Source of the DNA: Akkermansia muciniphila
GTDB lineage: Bacteria; Verrucomicrobiota; Kiritimatiellia; RFP12; JAAYNR01
NCBI GenBank assembly: GCA_945870025.1
Contig: CAMBQN010000008.1
Span: 1-34,665, forward strand
Length of the DNA: 34,665 nt
Direction: 5' to 3'
The position numbers and the translations under genes are program-made. How positions within the stretch are numbered: position 1 is the first letter of the stretch; each line of letters starts with the position of its first letter. A model generated the notes under the pieces. That model was not told where the DNA came from and did not search any database. It saw only the letters and a list, made by a program, of their open reading frames with translations. Of this stretch, positions 22,806 to 30,473 are shown one piece after another.

Positions 22806-24182
22806 CTATCGGTCGAAGAGCTGCGCTGCGTGCACCGCCACCTGACGGGCCGCCTGCGCGAACCGCTCGCCGCGTTCGTGATAATTTTTAAATTGGTCGA
22901 AACTCGCCGTGCCGGGCGAAAGCAAAACCGTTTCCCCCGACACCGCCTCGTCCGCCGCCCGCGCAACGGCTCGATCCATGGTTTCACAGATCTCGCACGA
23001 TGCCACGTCCTGCCACGCCTCAACCATCTGATGCGCGCATTCGCCAATAAGATATACCTTCCGGGTGTGTCTTGTCAGCAATTCTTTTACAAATGATAAA
23101 TCGGACTCCTTGAGGCGACCGCCGGCGATCAGCCGGACGGGTCTTCCGGCCATCGTGAGGGCCGCGGCCAGCGCGGCCAGACTGGTCGCCTTGGAGTCGT
23201 CGACATAGCGGACGCCCGCGTGTTCCAGAACGGTCTGCATCCGGTGCGGAAGCGGCGCGAAGGCCCGCAGCCCGGCCTCGGTCTCGGGCGCGCCAAGCCC
23301 GCACGCCGCCAGCGCCGCGCACCCGGCGGCAGCCGCCAGTCCGAGCACCGGGTTGTCAAACCACGAGCCGGTCAGGCCGACCTGCCGCGCGAACGGCGTG
23401 CCGGTTGCGCTCACGGCATGGCTGGCGTAGCGCCAGTCGGCCGAGGGGTCCGCGCCGAACGTCATCGTGCGCGCGGCGGTGGCGACCGGACCATAAAGCG
23501 TCTCGTAACCGGCAGGGAGAAGGGCGACCCCCTGCGGTGGCTGACGGCGGAACAGACGCTCCTTGATCGTCCGGTAGACGTCGAAACTGCCGTGCCGGTC
23601 GAGGTGGTCCGGCTGGGCGTTGAGCAGCACCGCCACATCGGGTGCAAAGGTCTCGACCCATTCGAGCTGAAACGAGCTCACCTCGACCACGGCCCACGCG
23701 AGGCCCGGTGTGTCCAGCGCGAGCGCGCACAGGGGAGTCCCGTAATTTCCACCCGGCGCGGATGGGATTCCTGCGGCGGATAGGGTTTCGGCGCACAGCT
23801 TGACCAGCGAACTTTTTCCCTTGCTGCCCGTCACGGCGAGGATGCGGCCCGGCCAGTGACGCGCACCCAACTCGAGTTCGGCCATCACCGGGATGCCGCG
23901 CGCCGCACAGGCGGCCAGCCACGGATGATCGGCGGCAAAGGCCGGACTCACGACGCACAGGTCGCAGGGGTCGTCGGGAAATAACCCGCCGCCACTGCGG
24001 TAGGCCGCGCCGCAGGCGCTCAGCGCCTCGCGCGCCGCTGCGGGCGCCGAGCCCTCGTCCAGGACCCGCGCCGATCCCCCGTGCGCGCAGATCAGACGGG
24101 CGGCGGCCACACCGCTCACGCCCGCGCCCAGCACGACGGCGCGCGTTCCTGGCTGAATCAGGGGTGCGGAACAGAGAGTCAT
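22806..24182 (-). CDS. murD: UDP-N-acetylmuramoyl-L-alanine--D-glutamate ligase MurD
   Basis: A 458-residue Mur ligase. It has an N-terminal Rossmann domain (AVVLGAGVSGVAAARL), then the ATP-binding loop TGSKGKSS (residues 118-125). VEVSSFQLE (167-174) and NAQPDHLDRHGSF (188-200) follow in the central domain, and YVDDSKATS and LIAGG in the C-terminal domain. It adds D-glutamate to UDP-MurNAc-L-Ala in the cytoplasm. The P-loop reads GSKGKSS rather than the common GxNGKxT, a mild deviation. It starts 21 bases after the ParA stop and is followed by the LysM gene. The gene is very GC-rich, producing long meaningless frames on both strands. Confidence 0.93.
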   Translation of the reverse strand: MTLCSAPLIQPGTRAVVLGAGVSGVAAARLICAHGGSARVLDEGSAPAAAREALSACGAAYRSGGGLFPDDPCDLCVVSPAFAADHPWLAACAARGIPVMAELELGARHWPGRILAVTGSKGKSSLVKLCAETLSAAGIPSAPGGNYGTPLCALALDTPGLAWAVVEVSSFQLEWVETFAPDVAVLLNAQPDHLDRHGSFDVYRTIKERLFRRQPPQGVALLPAGYETLYGPVATAARTMTFGADPSADWRYASHAVSATGTPFARQVGLTGSWFDNPVLGLAAAAGCAALAACGLGAPETEAGLRAFAPLPHRMQTVLEHAGVRYVDDSKATSLAALAAALTMAGRPVRLIAGGRLKESDLSFVKELLTRHTRKVYLIGECAHQMVEAWQDVASCEICETMDRAVARAADEAVSGETVLLSPGTASFDQFKNYHERGERFAQAARQVAVHAAQLFDR

Positions 24183-24203
24183 GGCGGGCCAAGCCTTCTG
24201 GGG

Positions 24204-25022
24204 TTAAACCGATCCGACGCGGGCGTGCTCGCGGGCGGCGAATTCCTGCGCGAAGGTCCGATAGGCCTGTGCGCCGCGGCTCGCAGGGTCGAAGCTGACG
24301 ACAGGCTGACCGAAGCTGGGCGCTTCGCTGATCCGCACGTTGCGGGGAATCACGGTCTGATAGACCGACTCGCCAAAATGGGCGCGCACCTCCTTCACCA
24401 CGTCGCCGGCCAGGTTGGTGCGGCCGTCGAACATGGTCATGAGGATGCCCTGCAATTCGAGGCCGGGATTGATGCCGCCGCTCTGCAGGCGCTTGACGAG
24501 GTTGGTAATCACGCTCAACCCCTCCATCGCGTAATATTCGCACTGCATGGGCACGAGCACCCCGTCGGCGGCGGCCAGCGACGACGTCATGAGGATGCCC
24601 AGAGAGGGCGGGCAGTCCAGCAGGATGAAGTCAAAAACGCAGGACTCCTGCACGCGGACGATGACCTTGCGCACCGCCTGCAGGTGGTCGCCCATGCGAG
24701 CGATCTCGATCTCGGCGCCCGCCAGGTCCAGCTCGGAGGGGATGATGTTGACCCCCTCGTACGGGGTCGGCTGGATGATGTCGGCCACGTCGGCCGTGCC
24801 GGTCAGCACCGGATAAAGACTCACGCCCGGCTGTAACGGCACGCCCAAGCCGCTCGTGGCATTCGCCTGCGGGTCGATGTCGATCAGCAGCACCGTCTTG
24901 CCATCCAGCGCCAGTGACGCCGCCAGATTGACCACGGTCGTGGTCTTGCCCACGCCGCCCTTCTGGTTGGCCACCGCGATCACCCGCGCCCGCTTGCCGG
25001 TCGTCGTCTGCGATCCGCTCAT
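24204..25022 (-). CDS. parA: ParA/Soj-family chromosome-partitioning ATPase
   Basis: A 272-residue deviant-Walker ATPase: VIAVANQKGGVGKTTT (residues 15-29, signature KGGVGKTT at 21-28), LLIDIDPQANATSG, ILLDCPPSLGILM and a C-terminal QPVVSFDPASRGAQAYR. These match chromosomal ParA/Soj, which moves and separates origins together with ParB. No parB or parS site is visible in the window. The gene overlaps the preceding unknown gene by ATGA and precedes murD by 21 bases, so it is transcribed with cell-wall genes. Confidence 0.9.
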   Translation of the reverse strand: MSGSQTTTGKRARVIAVANQKGGVGKTTTVVNLAASLALDGKTVLLIDIDPQANATSGLGVPLQPGVSLYPVLTGTADVADIIQPTPYEGVNIIPSELDLAGAEIEIARMGDHLQAVRKVIVRVQESCVFDFILLDCPPSLGILMTSSLAAADGVLVPMQCEYYAMEGLSVITNLVKRLQSGGINPGLELQGILMTMFDGRTNLAGDVVKEVRAHFGESVYQTVIPRNVRISEAPSFGQPVVSFDPASRGAQAYRTFAQEFAAREHARVGSV

Positions 25023-25723
25023 TCACCCCTCCGCCGGACCAATGAAAAAAAACGGTCCTGATAGTGTTCGAAAACCCCTTTGTCCTGCAACAGCTTGCCG
25101 AGCGGCTTGACCCGCGTCGCATCCTTCTCGGCGACGGCGAAGGCCGCGTCAATCTCATCCCGCACCGCCATCGGAATCCCGTCGCGCATTTCGAACAGAT
25201 GACGTTCACTCATCTCGCGGATGTTGGCCTGGGCGGAATTCTGCACCGTCTGCCAGAAGAGCCGGATCAGACAGACGTCCCACGGCGTGTCCACACCCTT
25301 GATCACGGCGCAGAACGGATCGCGCTTGCTCGCGGCGGCCTCTTTGATCCGGCCCAAGACGCTCTCCAGGCTGTCGGTCAGCACCTGTTCGCTGAACGCC
25401 TCCTGCTTGAGCGTGTAGCCGTAACGAAGCACCCGCACCTGATCCTCGTGCTCGCGCAACCATTCGAGATATTGCTCCGCCTGCTGGCCGAAACCCTCCA
25501 GAACCATGTTGGAATAGGCCGCCGGCGTGATGATCTGCGGCCGCATGGCCTGCATCCGCCCCTCGCGCACACGCACCTGCCCCACCGAGTCCATCAGCTC
25601 GCTGACCAGCGTGTAGTTGATCAGCGTGTTGCCGAAGGTTTCGAGGTGGCGCTTGGGCAACACGAGAAGCTCGGTGTTGTTGACTGCATACCAGAAATCA
25701 AATGGTGTCGTTTTTTTGCTCAT
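25019..25723 (-). CDS. Conserved-looking hypothetical protein before parA
   Basis: A 234-residue protein I do not recognise. It is predicted soluble, largely alpha-helical and acidic/basic mixed, with no signal peptide or membrane segment. Notable parts are an N-terminal FDFWYAVNNTELLVLPKR, a helical middle (FGQQAEQYLEWLREHEDQVRV) and a C-terminal KPLGKLLQDKGVFEHYQDRFF. The ATG at 25723 lacks a clear ribosome site and is followed within three codons by a run of seven A. It overlaps parA by ATGA, which suggests a linked role in chromosome or cell-wall work; this is inference from position alone. Codon use and GC match its neighbours. Confidence 0.75.
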   Translation of the reverse strand: MSKKTTPFDFWYAVNNTELLVLPKRHLETFGNTLINYTLVSELMDSVGQVRVREGRMQAMRPQIITPAAYSNMVLEGFGQQAEQYLEWLREHEDQVRVLRYGYTLKQEAFSEQVLTDSLESVLGRIKEAAASKRDPFCAVIKGVDTPWDVCLIRLFWQTVQNSAQANIREMSERHLFEMRDGIPMAVRDEIDAAFAVAEKDATRVKPLGKLLQDKGVFEHYQDRFFSLVRRRGE

Positions 25724-25826
25724 GACGATTGCCGAACCCGGATTCGACCCCTTTGCCTGCGACGTGGCCGGCCGCCGCTGCCTACCTGATGCTTCGCGTT
25801 TTTTCTCCGGAAAGTGGATCCCTTCC

Positions 25827-26537
25827 CTACTCGCATTTCCAGATGGCCACGGTGTTGGTGCCGATGCCCATGACTATTCGGTTATAGAGCTGTTTCTTTC
25901 GCGCGTCCAAAGCGCGTCCTCCCTTGGAGATCCATACGGCACGTTCCCCGCCGAAAGGCGTCACGTCTGCATTCAGGGTGATCCGGCTGGCGTCCTTATC
26001 ATCTGCGCCTTGCCGGATCATTTCTTGTTCAACTACGCCCTTTCCGATCTTTTCATCGCCAATATTCCGGCTGACCAGAAAGGCGATTTCCGGTGGGGAG
26101 GATTGCGTGATTTCGGTGACTCGCCAGGCGAGGTTAGAGGCCGAAATGGCGTTGGTTCCGGCGTAGGGTTGCATGCCAGGGGCTATCAGCATCTCGGGCG
26201 TCAGGTTGAGAGCGAGTCGTTTTTCCGCTGCGGCTGTGATGCGATTGGTCGTTGCGCCATCGGACAAAAGAAATGTGAAATACGCGGGCGTGTCACTTAG
26301 TTTTTTGCGCTTGATCTCCCCCGGCCACAGAGGGCCTTGTTGCATCTCCTGACGCTCGATGTTGGCGTCAACCACAGCCATCCAGATGCGACGCCCTTTT
26401 TCTTTCAGCGTCGTCGCCTGAGTCTGATTGATCGCGCCCCGAATCGCCGGCGTTACCGTGAAGAACAAAACTGCGAGAATCACGAGCACTACCAGCAGGT
26501 CGATGATGGTGAATCCCTGATGATTGCGAATCGTCAT
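25827..26537 (-). CDS. Prepilin-like protein with N-terminal methylation motif
   Basis: A 236-residue protein with a type IV pilin/pseudopilin N-terminus: NHQGFTIIDLLVVLVILAVLFFTVTPAI. Cleavage would be between Gly8 and Phe9, followed by one hydrophobic helix. The fifth residue after cleavage is Asp instead of the nearly universal Glu. The rest is unlike GspG/H and not recognised; it contains TNRITAAAEKRLALNL and ends in GIGTNTVAIWKCE. The ATG at 26537 is chosen because AAGGA lies eight bases upstream; longer forms would add a leader unlike a pilin. It stands alone, 103 bases from the next gene. It likely sits in the inner membrane or a pilus-like fibre. Confidence 0.78.
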   Translation of the reverse strand: MTIRNHQGFTIIDLLVVLVILAVLFFTVTPAIRGAINQTQATTLKEKGRRIWMAVVDANIERQEMQQGPLWPGEIKRKKLSDTPAYFTFLLSDGATTNRITAAAEKRLALNLTPEMLIAPGMQPYAGTNAISASNLAWRVTEITQSSPPEIAFLVSRNIGDEKIGKGVVEQEMIRQGADDKDASRITLNADVTPFGGERAVWISKGGRALDARKKQLYNRIVMGIGTNTVAIWKCE

Positions 26538-26553
26538 GGCTAACATCCTTATA

Positions 26554-26609
26554 TGTGACACGCCTCTTAGGAACGGGCTTAAACCGTTACGTGGGAGTGT
26601 GACACGCCG
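26554..26609. repeat. GTGACACGCC direct repeat with AACGG/CCGTT dyad
   Basis: GTGACACGCC occurs at about 26554-26563 and again at 26600-26609 in the leader of the pilin-like gene. Between them AACGG and CCGTT form a short dyad around GCTTAAA. A further 150 bases up to 26760 hold nothing I recognise. The unit may be a dispersed repeat. Confidence 0.4.
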
Positions 26610-26766
26610 CCCGCGATCCGTCAAATTAAAAAAGTCCGGGGAGGGTCATCGGTTAGCCACAGGGAGGCCGTGCGAGGAGAGGCGAAAGGAAGCTTCCGAG
26701 TGTGTGAAGGCCTCCACTCATCCGGGTAACGCGCTGAATCTTGACGTGGCAGGTGTGTGACGAGCC

Positions 26767-27909
26767 TCAGAGGACGGCCGCAAGATCGCGAATGAGGTCG
26801 TCCGCATCTTCAATACCCACCGAGAGGCGGAGGAGGCTGGCGTTGATCCCCAGACGCTCGCGGGTCGCGGGGTCGATGTCGGCGTGGGTCTGCACCGCCG
26901 GATAGGTGATCAGCGACTCCACACCGCCCAGGCTTTCGGCAAAGAGGAAGACGCGCACGTTTTCGAGGATGGCGGGTATGCGGGCGGGGTCCTCCACCTC
27001 GCAGGCGATCATGCCGCCGAATCCGCTGCCCTCGCGAACGAGGATCTCGTGTCCGGGATGGGAGGGAAGGCCGGGATAGAGGACGCGGCGGACGCGGGGG
27101 TGGCCGGCGAGCCAGGAGGCGATGGCGATGGCGTTCTCCTGCTGCTGACGGAGGCGAAGGGGGAGGGTCTTGAGTCCGCGGAGCGTGAGCCAGGCGTCCT
27201 GCGGACCCAGAACGGCGCCGCAGGCGTTCTGGAGGAATGCGATCTTGTCGGCCAGCTCGGGGGTGCGGGCAACCAACGCGCCGGCGACTACGTCGTTGTG
27301 GCCCGCAAGAAATTTGGTGGCGCTGTAGGTCACCACGTCGGCGCCGAGTTCCAAGGGGCGCTGCAGGCAGGGGGTGAGAAAGGTGTTGTCAACGATCAGT
27401 AGCACGCCGCGGGCGCGGGTGAGGACGGCAAGGGCGCGAAGGTCGGCGATCTTGAGCAACGGATTGGTGGGGGTTTCGACAAAGACGGCGCGCACGCGCG
27501 GATCTTCGATGGCCCGCCCCACGGCAGCGGTGTCGGCGGTATCGACATAGCGGGCGTCGATGCCGAGCGGACGGAAAACCCTTTCAAACAGACGGAACGT
27601 CCCGCCATAAAGGTCCTCGGTGACCACGATGCGATCGCCGGGCGCGAAAAGGCGCAGGAGCGTGTCGAGCGCGGCCAGCCCCGATGCAAAGGCAAAGCCG
27701 CGGGCACCGCCGTCGGCCGCCGCCAGGGTCTCTTCCAGCGCCAACCGCGTGGGGTTGGAGGTGCGGGAATAGTCAAAGCCGGTGGAGCGCCCCAACGCGG
27801 GATGGCTAAACGAGGCCGTCTGATAGATGGGGACGGAGATCGCGCCGGTCGCGGGGTCGCGCCGCGACCCCGCCTGAGCGAACAGAGTGGATAATTTTGG
27901 AATCGGCAT
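26767..27909 (-). CDS. Cys/Met metabolism PLP enzyme (cystathionine gamma-synthase/lyase family)
   Basis: A 380-residue PLP enzyme of the trans-sulfuration family. PIYQTASFSHPALGR, YSRTSNPTRLALEE, the ring-stacking DLYGGTFRLF, ETPTNPLLKI, VDNTFLTPCLQRPLELGADVV and the Schiff-base lysine in YSATKFLAGHNDV are all present. The C-terminus has ESLGGVESLITYPAVQTHADI and LRLSVGIEDADDLI. The family includes MetB, MetC, CGL and methionine gamma-lyase; sequence alone does not separate them here. It is single and transcribed away from the Rrf2 regulator at 28276. The ATG at 27909 is chosen because GGAGG lies five bases upstream. Confidence 0.85.
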   Translation of the reverse strand: MPIPKLSTLFAQAGSRRDPATGAISVPIYQTASFSHPALGRSTGFDYSRTSNPTRLALEETLAAADGGARGFAFASGLAALDTLLRLFAPGDRIVVTEDLYGGTFRLFERVFRPLGIDARYVDTADTAAVGRAIEDPRVRAVFVETPTNPLLKIADLRALAVLTRARGVLLIVDNTFLTPCLQRPLELGADVVTYSATKFLAGHNDVVAGALVARTPELADKIAFLQNACGAVLGPQDAWLTLRGLKTLPLRLRQQQENAIAIASWLAGHPRVRRVLYPGLPSHPGHEILVREGSGFGGMIACEVEDPARIPAILENVRVFLFAESLGGVESLITYPAVQTHADIDPATRERLGINASLLRLSVGIEDADDLIRDLAAVL

Positions 27910-27931
27910 GGTCACCTCCGCTTCATAAAAA

Positions 27932-27948
27932 CTACAGTTATACTATAG
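27932..27948 (-). promoter_or_regulatory. Operator-like dyad over the -10 box of the Cys/Met gene
   Basis: CTATAGT and ACTGTAG form a 7-3-7 dyad with one mismatch that covers the -10 hexamer. The divergent Rrf2 regulator next door is a natural candidate to bind it; this is inferred from position. Confidence 0.4.
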
Positions 27949-27971
27949 ATGATGTGGCCTAGTGAGGTCAA
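27942..27971 (-). promoter_or_regulatory. Promoter of the Cys/Met PLP gene
   Basis: On the minus strand TTGACC (27971-27966) and TATAGT (27947-27942) are 18 bases apart, each one base from consensus. Transcription would start near 27935, about 25 bases before the ATG. Confidence 0.6.
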
Positions 27972-28015
27972 TCGCTATTTCATTTCCGCAATTCCACGTT
28001 TCCGCTCGCTTGACC

Positions 28016-28175
28016 TGTTCCGCCCAGCAATTCTAATTATGGCACATCCGTACAGTCGAAATCGAAATCGCTATCGCTATCGGGATCGAATTCCTTGCTT
28101 TCTCGTCGATTTCGGTCCCGATCCCGATTTGGATCCCGATAGCGGCTTTCATAATTAGAATTGCTGTGTTCCACC
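28016..28175. mobile_element. Palindromic element copy B (28025-28166) with 9-bp target duplication
   Basis: The ends are perfect 17-bp inverted repeats: CAGCAATTCTAATTATG (28025-28041) and its exact complement (28150-28166). The flanks TGTTCCGCC (28016-28024) and TGTTCCACC (28167-28175) differ at one base and read as a 9-bp target-site duplication. The interior is a hexamer-based palindrome (CGCTATCGGGATC on the left against its complement near 28133-28145). There is no open reading frame. It shares about 120 bases with copy A at 15607-15732. A non-autonomous, MITE-like element fits best. Confidence 0.78.
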
Positions 28176-28190
28176 GTGATCATCTATAAT
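28161..28190 (+). promoter_or_regulatory. Hybrid promoter of the Rrf2 gene, -35 supplied by the inserted element
   Basis: TATAAT (28185-28190) is a consensus -10. The last six bases of the element, TTGCTG (28161-28166), sit 18 bases upstream and act as a poor -35. The sequence before the insertion has TTGACC (28010-28015). Deleting 28016-28166 would place TTGACC exactly 18 bases from TATAAT. Confidence 0.5.
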
Positions 28191-28275
28191 GTCTAGCGAT
28201 TAAACCCTAAATCCAGCAGAGGGATTCCTCGTGCAGGACACGAAGGGTGCGAAGACGATAGAAATGAGGTGGCAC

Positions 28276-28719
28276 ATGGTCGTTTCAACGAAGGGTCGGT
28301 ACGGGTTGCGGGTATTGCTGGATGTAGCGCTACACCAGAAAAACGGACCGGTGACACTGGCGGACATTTCCAAGCGACAAGGGATTTCACAGAAATACCT
28401 GTGGCAGGTGCTCAACCCATTGAAAGGGGCCGGGCTTTTGAGCGCCACACGCGGGGCGCGCGGCGGCTATGTATTGGCGCGGACCCCGGCGTCGTTGACC
28501 ATGCGGGAGATACTCGCCATTCTGGAGGGGCCGATTGTGCTGTCGGCCTGTGCGGCGGGCGCCACGGGGTGCGAGCGCCGCACGGGTTGCGCCGCCGCCG
28601 AGGTGTGGTCTGAGATCGAGGACAAGCTGAACGACATCCTGCAGTCCATCACCTTGAAGGGGATTCTGCAGCGAAGCCAGGACCGCGAAGACCGCGGCAT
28701 AGCGAACTACGATATTTAG
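28276..28719 (+). CDS. Rrf2-family regulator with IscR-like cysteines
   Basis: A 147-residue Rrf2 protein with a winged helix-turn-helix (VSTKGRYGLRVLLDVALH, ADISKRQGISQKYLWQVL, wing TRGARGGYVLAR). Cysteines 92, 99 and 105 almost exactly match the three [2Fe-2S] ligands of IscR (92, 98, 104), so iron-sulfur or redox sensing is likely. It diverges from a Cys/Met PLP gene, and Rrf2 relatives such as CymR and IscR control cysteine or Fe-S metabolism. The ATG at 28276 matches the usual family start; GAGGTGG precedes it. Its 3' end overlaps the converging GH110-like gene by four bases. Its promoter is interrupted by a palindromic element. Confidence 0.88.
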   Translation: MVVSTKGRYGLRVLLDVALHQKNGPVTLADISKRQGISQKYLWQVLNPLKGAGLLSATRGARGGYVLARTPASLTMREILAILEGPIVLSACAAGATGCERRTGCAAAEVWSEIEDKLNDILQSITLKGILQRSQDREDRGIANYDI

Positions 28720-30431
28720 GTCACGCTCGCATCCTCTACCGTTGTATCCCGACACCCCCACAGTTGCACCGGCGGCTTGTCGGCGGCATTGGCCGCGAAG
28801 GCGTCCGACACCTTCACCCGGTTGTTTCTAAACACCAATCCATCCACGAAGCCGGCGGTGAGCAGGTTGGGATTGGGCGAGATGAAGGTGTTGTTCTCGA
28901 TCACGACCCCGCTGTGATAACCGGGGCCGTTCTCCACCGGCTTGGGAATCTCCGGGCTGATGTTGATGGGCGCCGCGCCGTCCGCATAGCCGCAGTTCTG
29001 AAACGTATTGCCGCGAATGGTGAGATCGCGCACCGGCCCCGACTCGTTCCAGTAGTTGGCGTCGCCGGACACATGGATCGCGTGGGAGGAGTTGTAGAAG
29101 GTGTTCCCCTCGATCAGCATCGGCCGGTTGCTGCCCAGCAGGAAACCACGCGGTCGGTTGTTGCCCGTGCGGCAGCCGCGGATGACCACGGCAGGCAGGC
29201 GCGTGACATTGGCAATGGCGAACCCGGGACGCACGTCCGATGGGATGACTTCCTGGAAACGCAGCTCGAAGAAACGCGCATTGATCACGCGTACCTCGGC
29301 CACCACCCCCTCGGCCAGGGTCTGCATGCTCTGCTGATCCGTGAACGCCACCCGGTCGCCCGGCCGGTACGAGCAGATCCCATGCTGCTGGAAGTGCTTG
29401 AGTTCCGCTTCAATAGTGCCCTTGCCGACCACACGCGAAACGCTCGAATAGATGCCGTGGATGTTCGTAGCATCATCGAGCATGTTGTCGAACTGGCAAT
29501 CCTCCAGCCGGATCGTCCCTTCGCAGTTGACGAAGTGCGTGGCATCGGCCTGGACACCGATGATGCGCGTCGAGCCCGGCCGCGGGGCCATCTCCACCCG
29601 CTTGAGCGAGATATCGGCGGAGAGCTGGCCGATGACTCCCATGGCGCCGACGTGGTAGAGACGCACGTCCTCGATGGCGACGTTGCGTGACTCGTGAATG
29701 AACACGCCGGGGTTGTTCCGCTTTTCGTGGCTGAGGGTCACGATATGGCCGATCGTGTGACGCCACGGCGTCTTGTAGTGCAGACGCACAAGCCCCGGCT
29801 CCAATTCCGTGGCGCTGAAGGGCTGGGCCCAATCGTCGAAGGTTTTGTCGATGTGGGCAAACGAGACACCCTTGTTCTTGATCGGGTAGTAGTACATGCT
29901 GCGCGTCGGGGCGCGGGTTCGCGGATCAAACTCGGTGACCAGCCAGCACGAATCGTGCAGGCTGGTCCAGTCCGGTGACGTGAAGGAGAGCGAGCCGCCG
30001 TCCACACGATACGGGAACGCCGCGCTATCCAGGCGCAGGTCCAGGCTATCCTCTGTGCAGGCCACCACCTCACCCTGCGAGTAGAAGGGCCGGTCATAAT
30101 CCACGCTAAAGTTGCGCAGCACGATGTCGCTGGAGTGATCCACCACAAACGGCGTGATGCGCCCATGGAAGAGAAACTCCGCGCCGCCGCCGTCAAGGGT
30201 GAGTCCGCTCACGCCGATTAGCGGAAACGCGATGCGCCGGACGCCGCAGTCGTTGTTGGAGATGAAGTAGAACTTCTCCGGCGCGCGATCCGAGCGGAAG
30301 TGATAGACGCCGGAGTGGAAGCGCAGCGTCGGCTTCTCCACCGCGCGGCAGGCGGCCAATGCGCGCTGAATCGCGGGCACGATGTCGGTGGAGGAGTTCT
30401 GGTCGAGGTAGTCTTGGATGTCGATGATCAT
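28716..30431 (-). CDS. GH110-like alpha-1,3-galactosidase (parallel beta-helix)
   Basis: A 571-residue right-handed beta-helix protein whose core resembles GH110 alpha-galactosidases, which remove the terminal galactose of blood-group B and related alpha-1,3-galactosyl glycans. Shared-looking segments are IVLRNFSVDYDRPFYSQGEV, VQADATHFVNCEG and NMLDDATNIHGIY, whose Asp319-Asp320 pair may be catalytic, with repeated N-G-N-T-F turns (EGNTFYNSSHAIHV, RGNTFQNCGYA, ENNTFI) in the C-terminal coils. There is no signal peptide, so it seems cytoplasmic and would act on imported oligosaccharides. It is the last gene of an operon after the UroD-like and GH29 genes. Family assignment is from remembered motifs; another beta-helix hydrolase is possible. 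Confidence 0.72.
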   Translation of the reverse strand: MIIDIQDYLDQNSSTDIVPAIQRALAACRAVEKPTLRFHSGVYHFRSDRAPEKFYFISNNDCGVRRIAFPLIGVSGLTLDGGGAEFLFHGRITPFVVDHSSDIVLRNFSVDYDRPFYSQGEVVACTEDSLDLRLDSAAFPYRVDGGSLSFTSPDWTSLHDSCWLVTEFDPRTRAPTRSMYYYPIKNKGVSFAHIDKTFDDWAQPFSATELEPGLVRLHYKTPWRHTIGHIVTLSHEKRNNPGVFIHESRNVAIEDVRLYHVGAMGVIGQLSADISLKRVEMAPRPGSTRIIGVQADATHFVNCEGTIRLEDCQFDNMLDDATNIHGIYSSVSRVVGKGTIEAELKHFQQHGICSYRPGDRVAFTDQQSMQTLAEGVVAEVRVINARFFELRFQEVIPSDVRPGFAIANVTRLPAVVIRGCRTGNNRPRGFLLGSNRPMLIEGNTFYNSSHAIHVSGDANYWNESGPVRDLTIRGNTFQNCGYADGAAPINISPEIPKPVENGPGYHSGVVIENNTFISPNPNLLTAGFVDGLVFRNNRVKVSDAFAANAADKPPVQLWGCRDTTVEDASVT

Positions 30432-30473
30432 GGGCTTTTCTCTTTCTGCTGTTTGTCGGATTTGTCGGACTTG

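Noticed and set aside
25720-25760. tRNA 3'-end-like sequence (GGTCGAATCC on the minus strand)
   Set aside because: The T-loop consensus is not met and no acceptor stem, D-arm or anticodon arm can be drawn around it.
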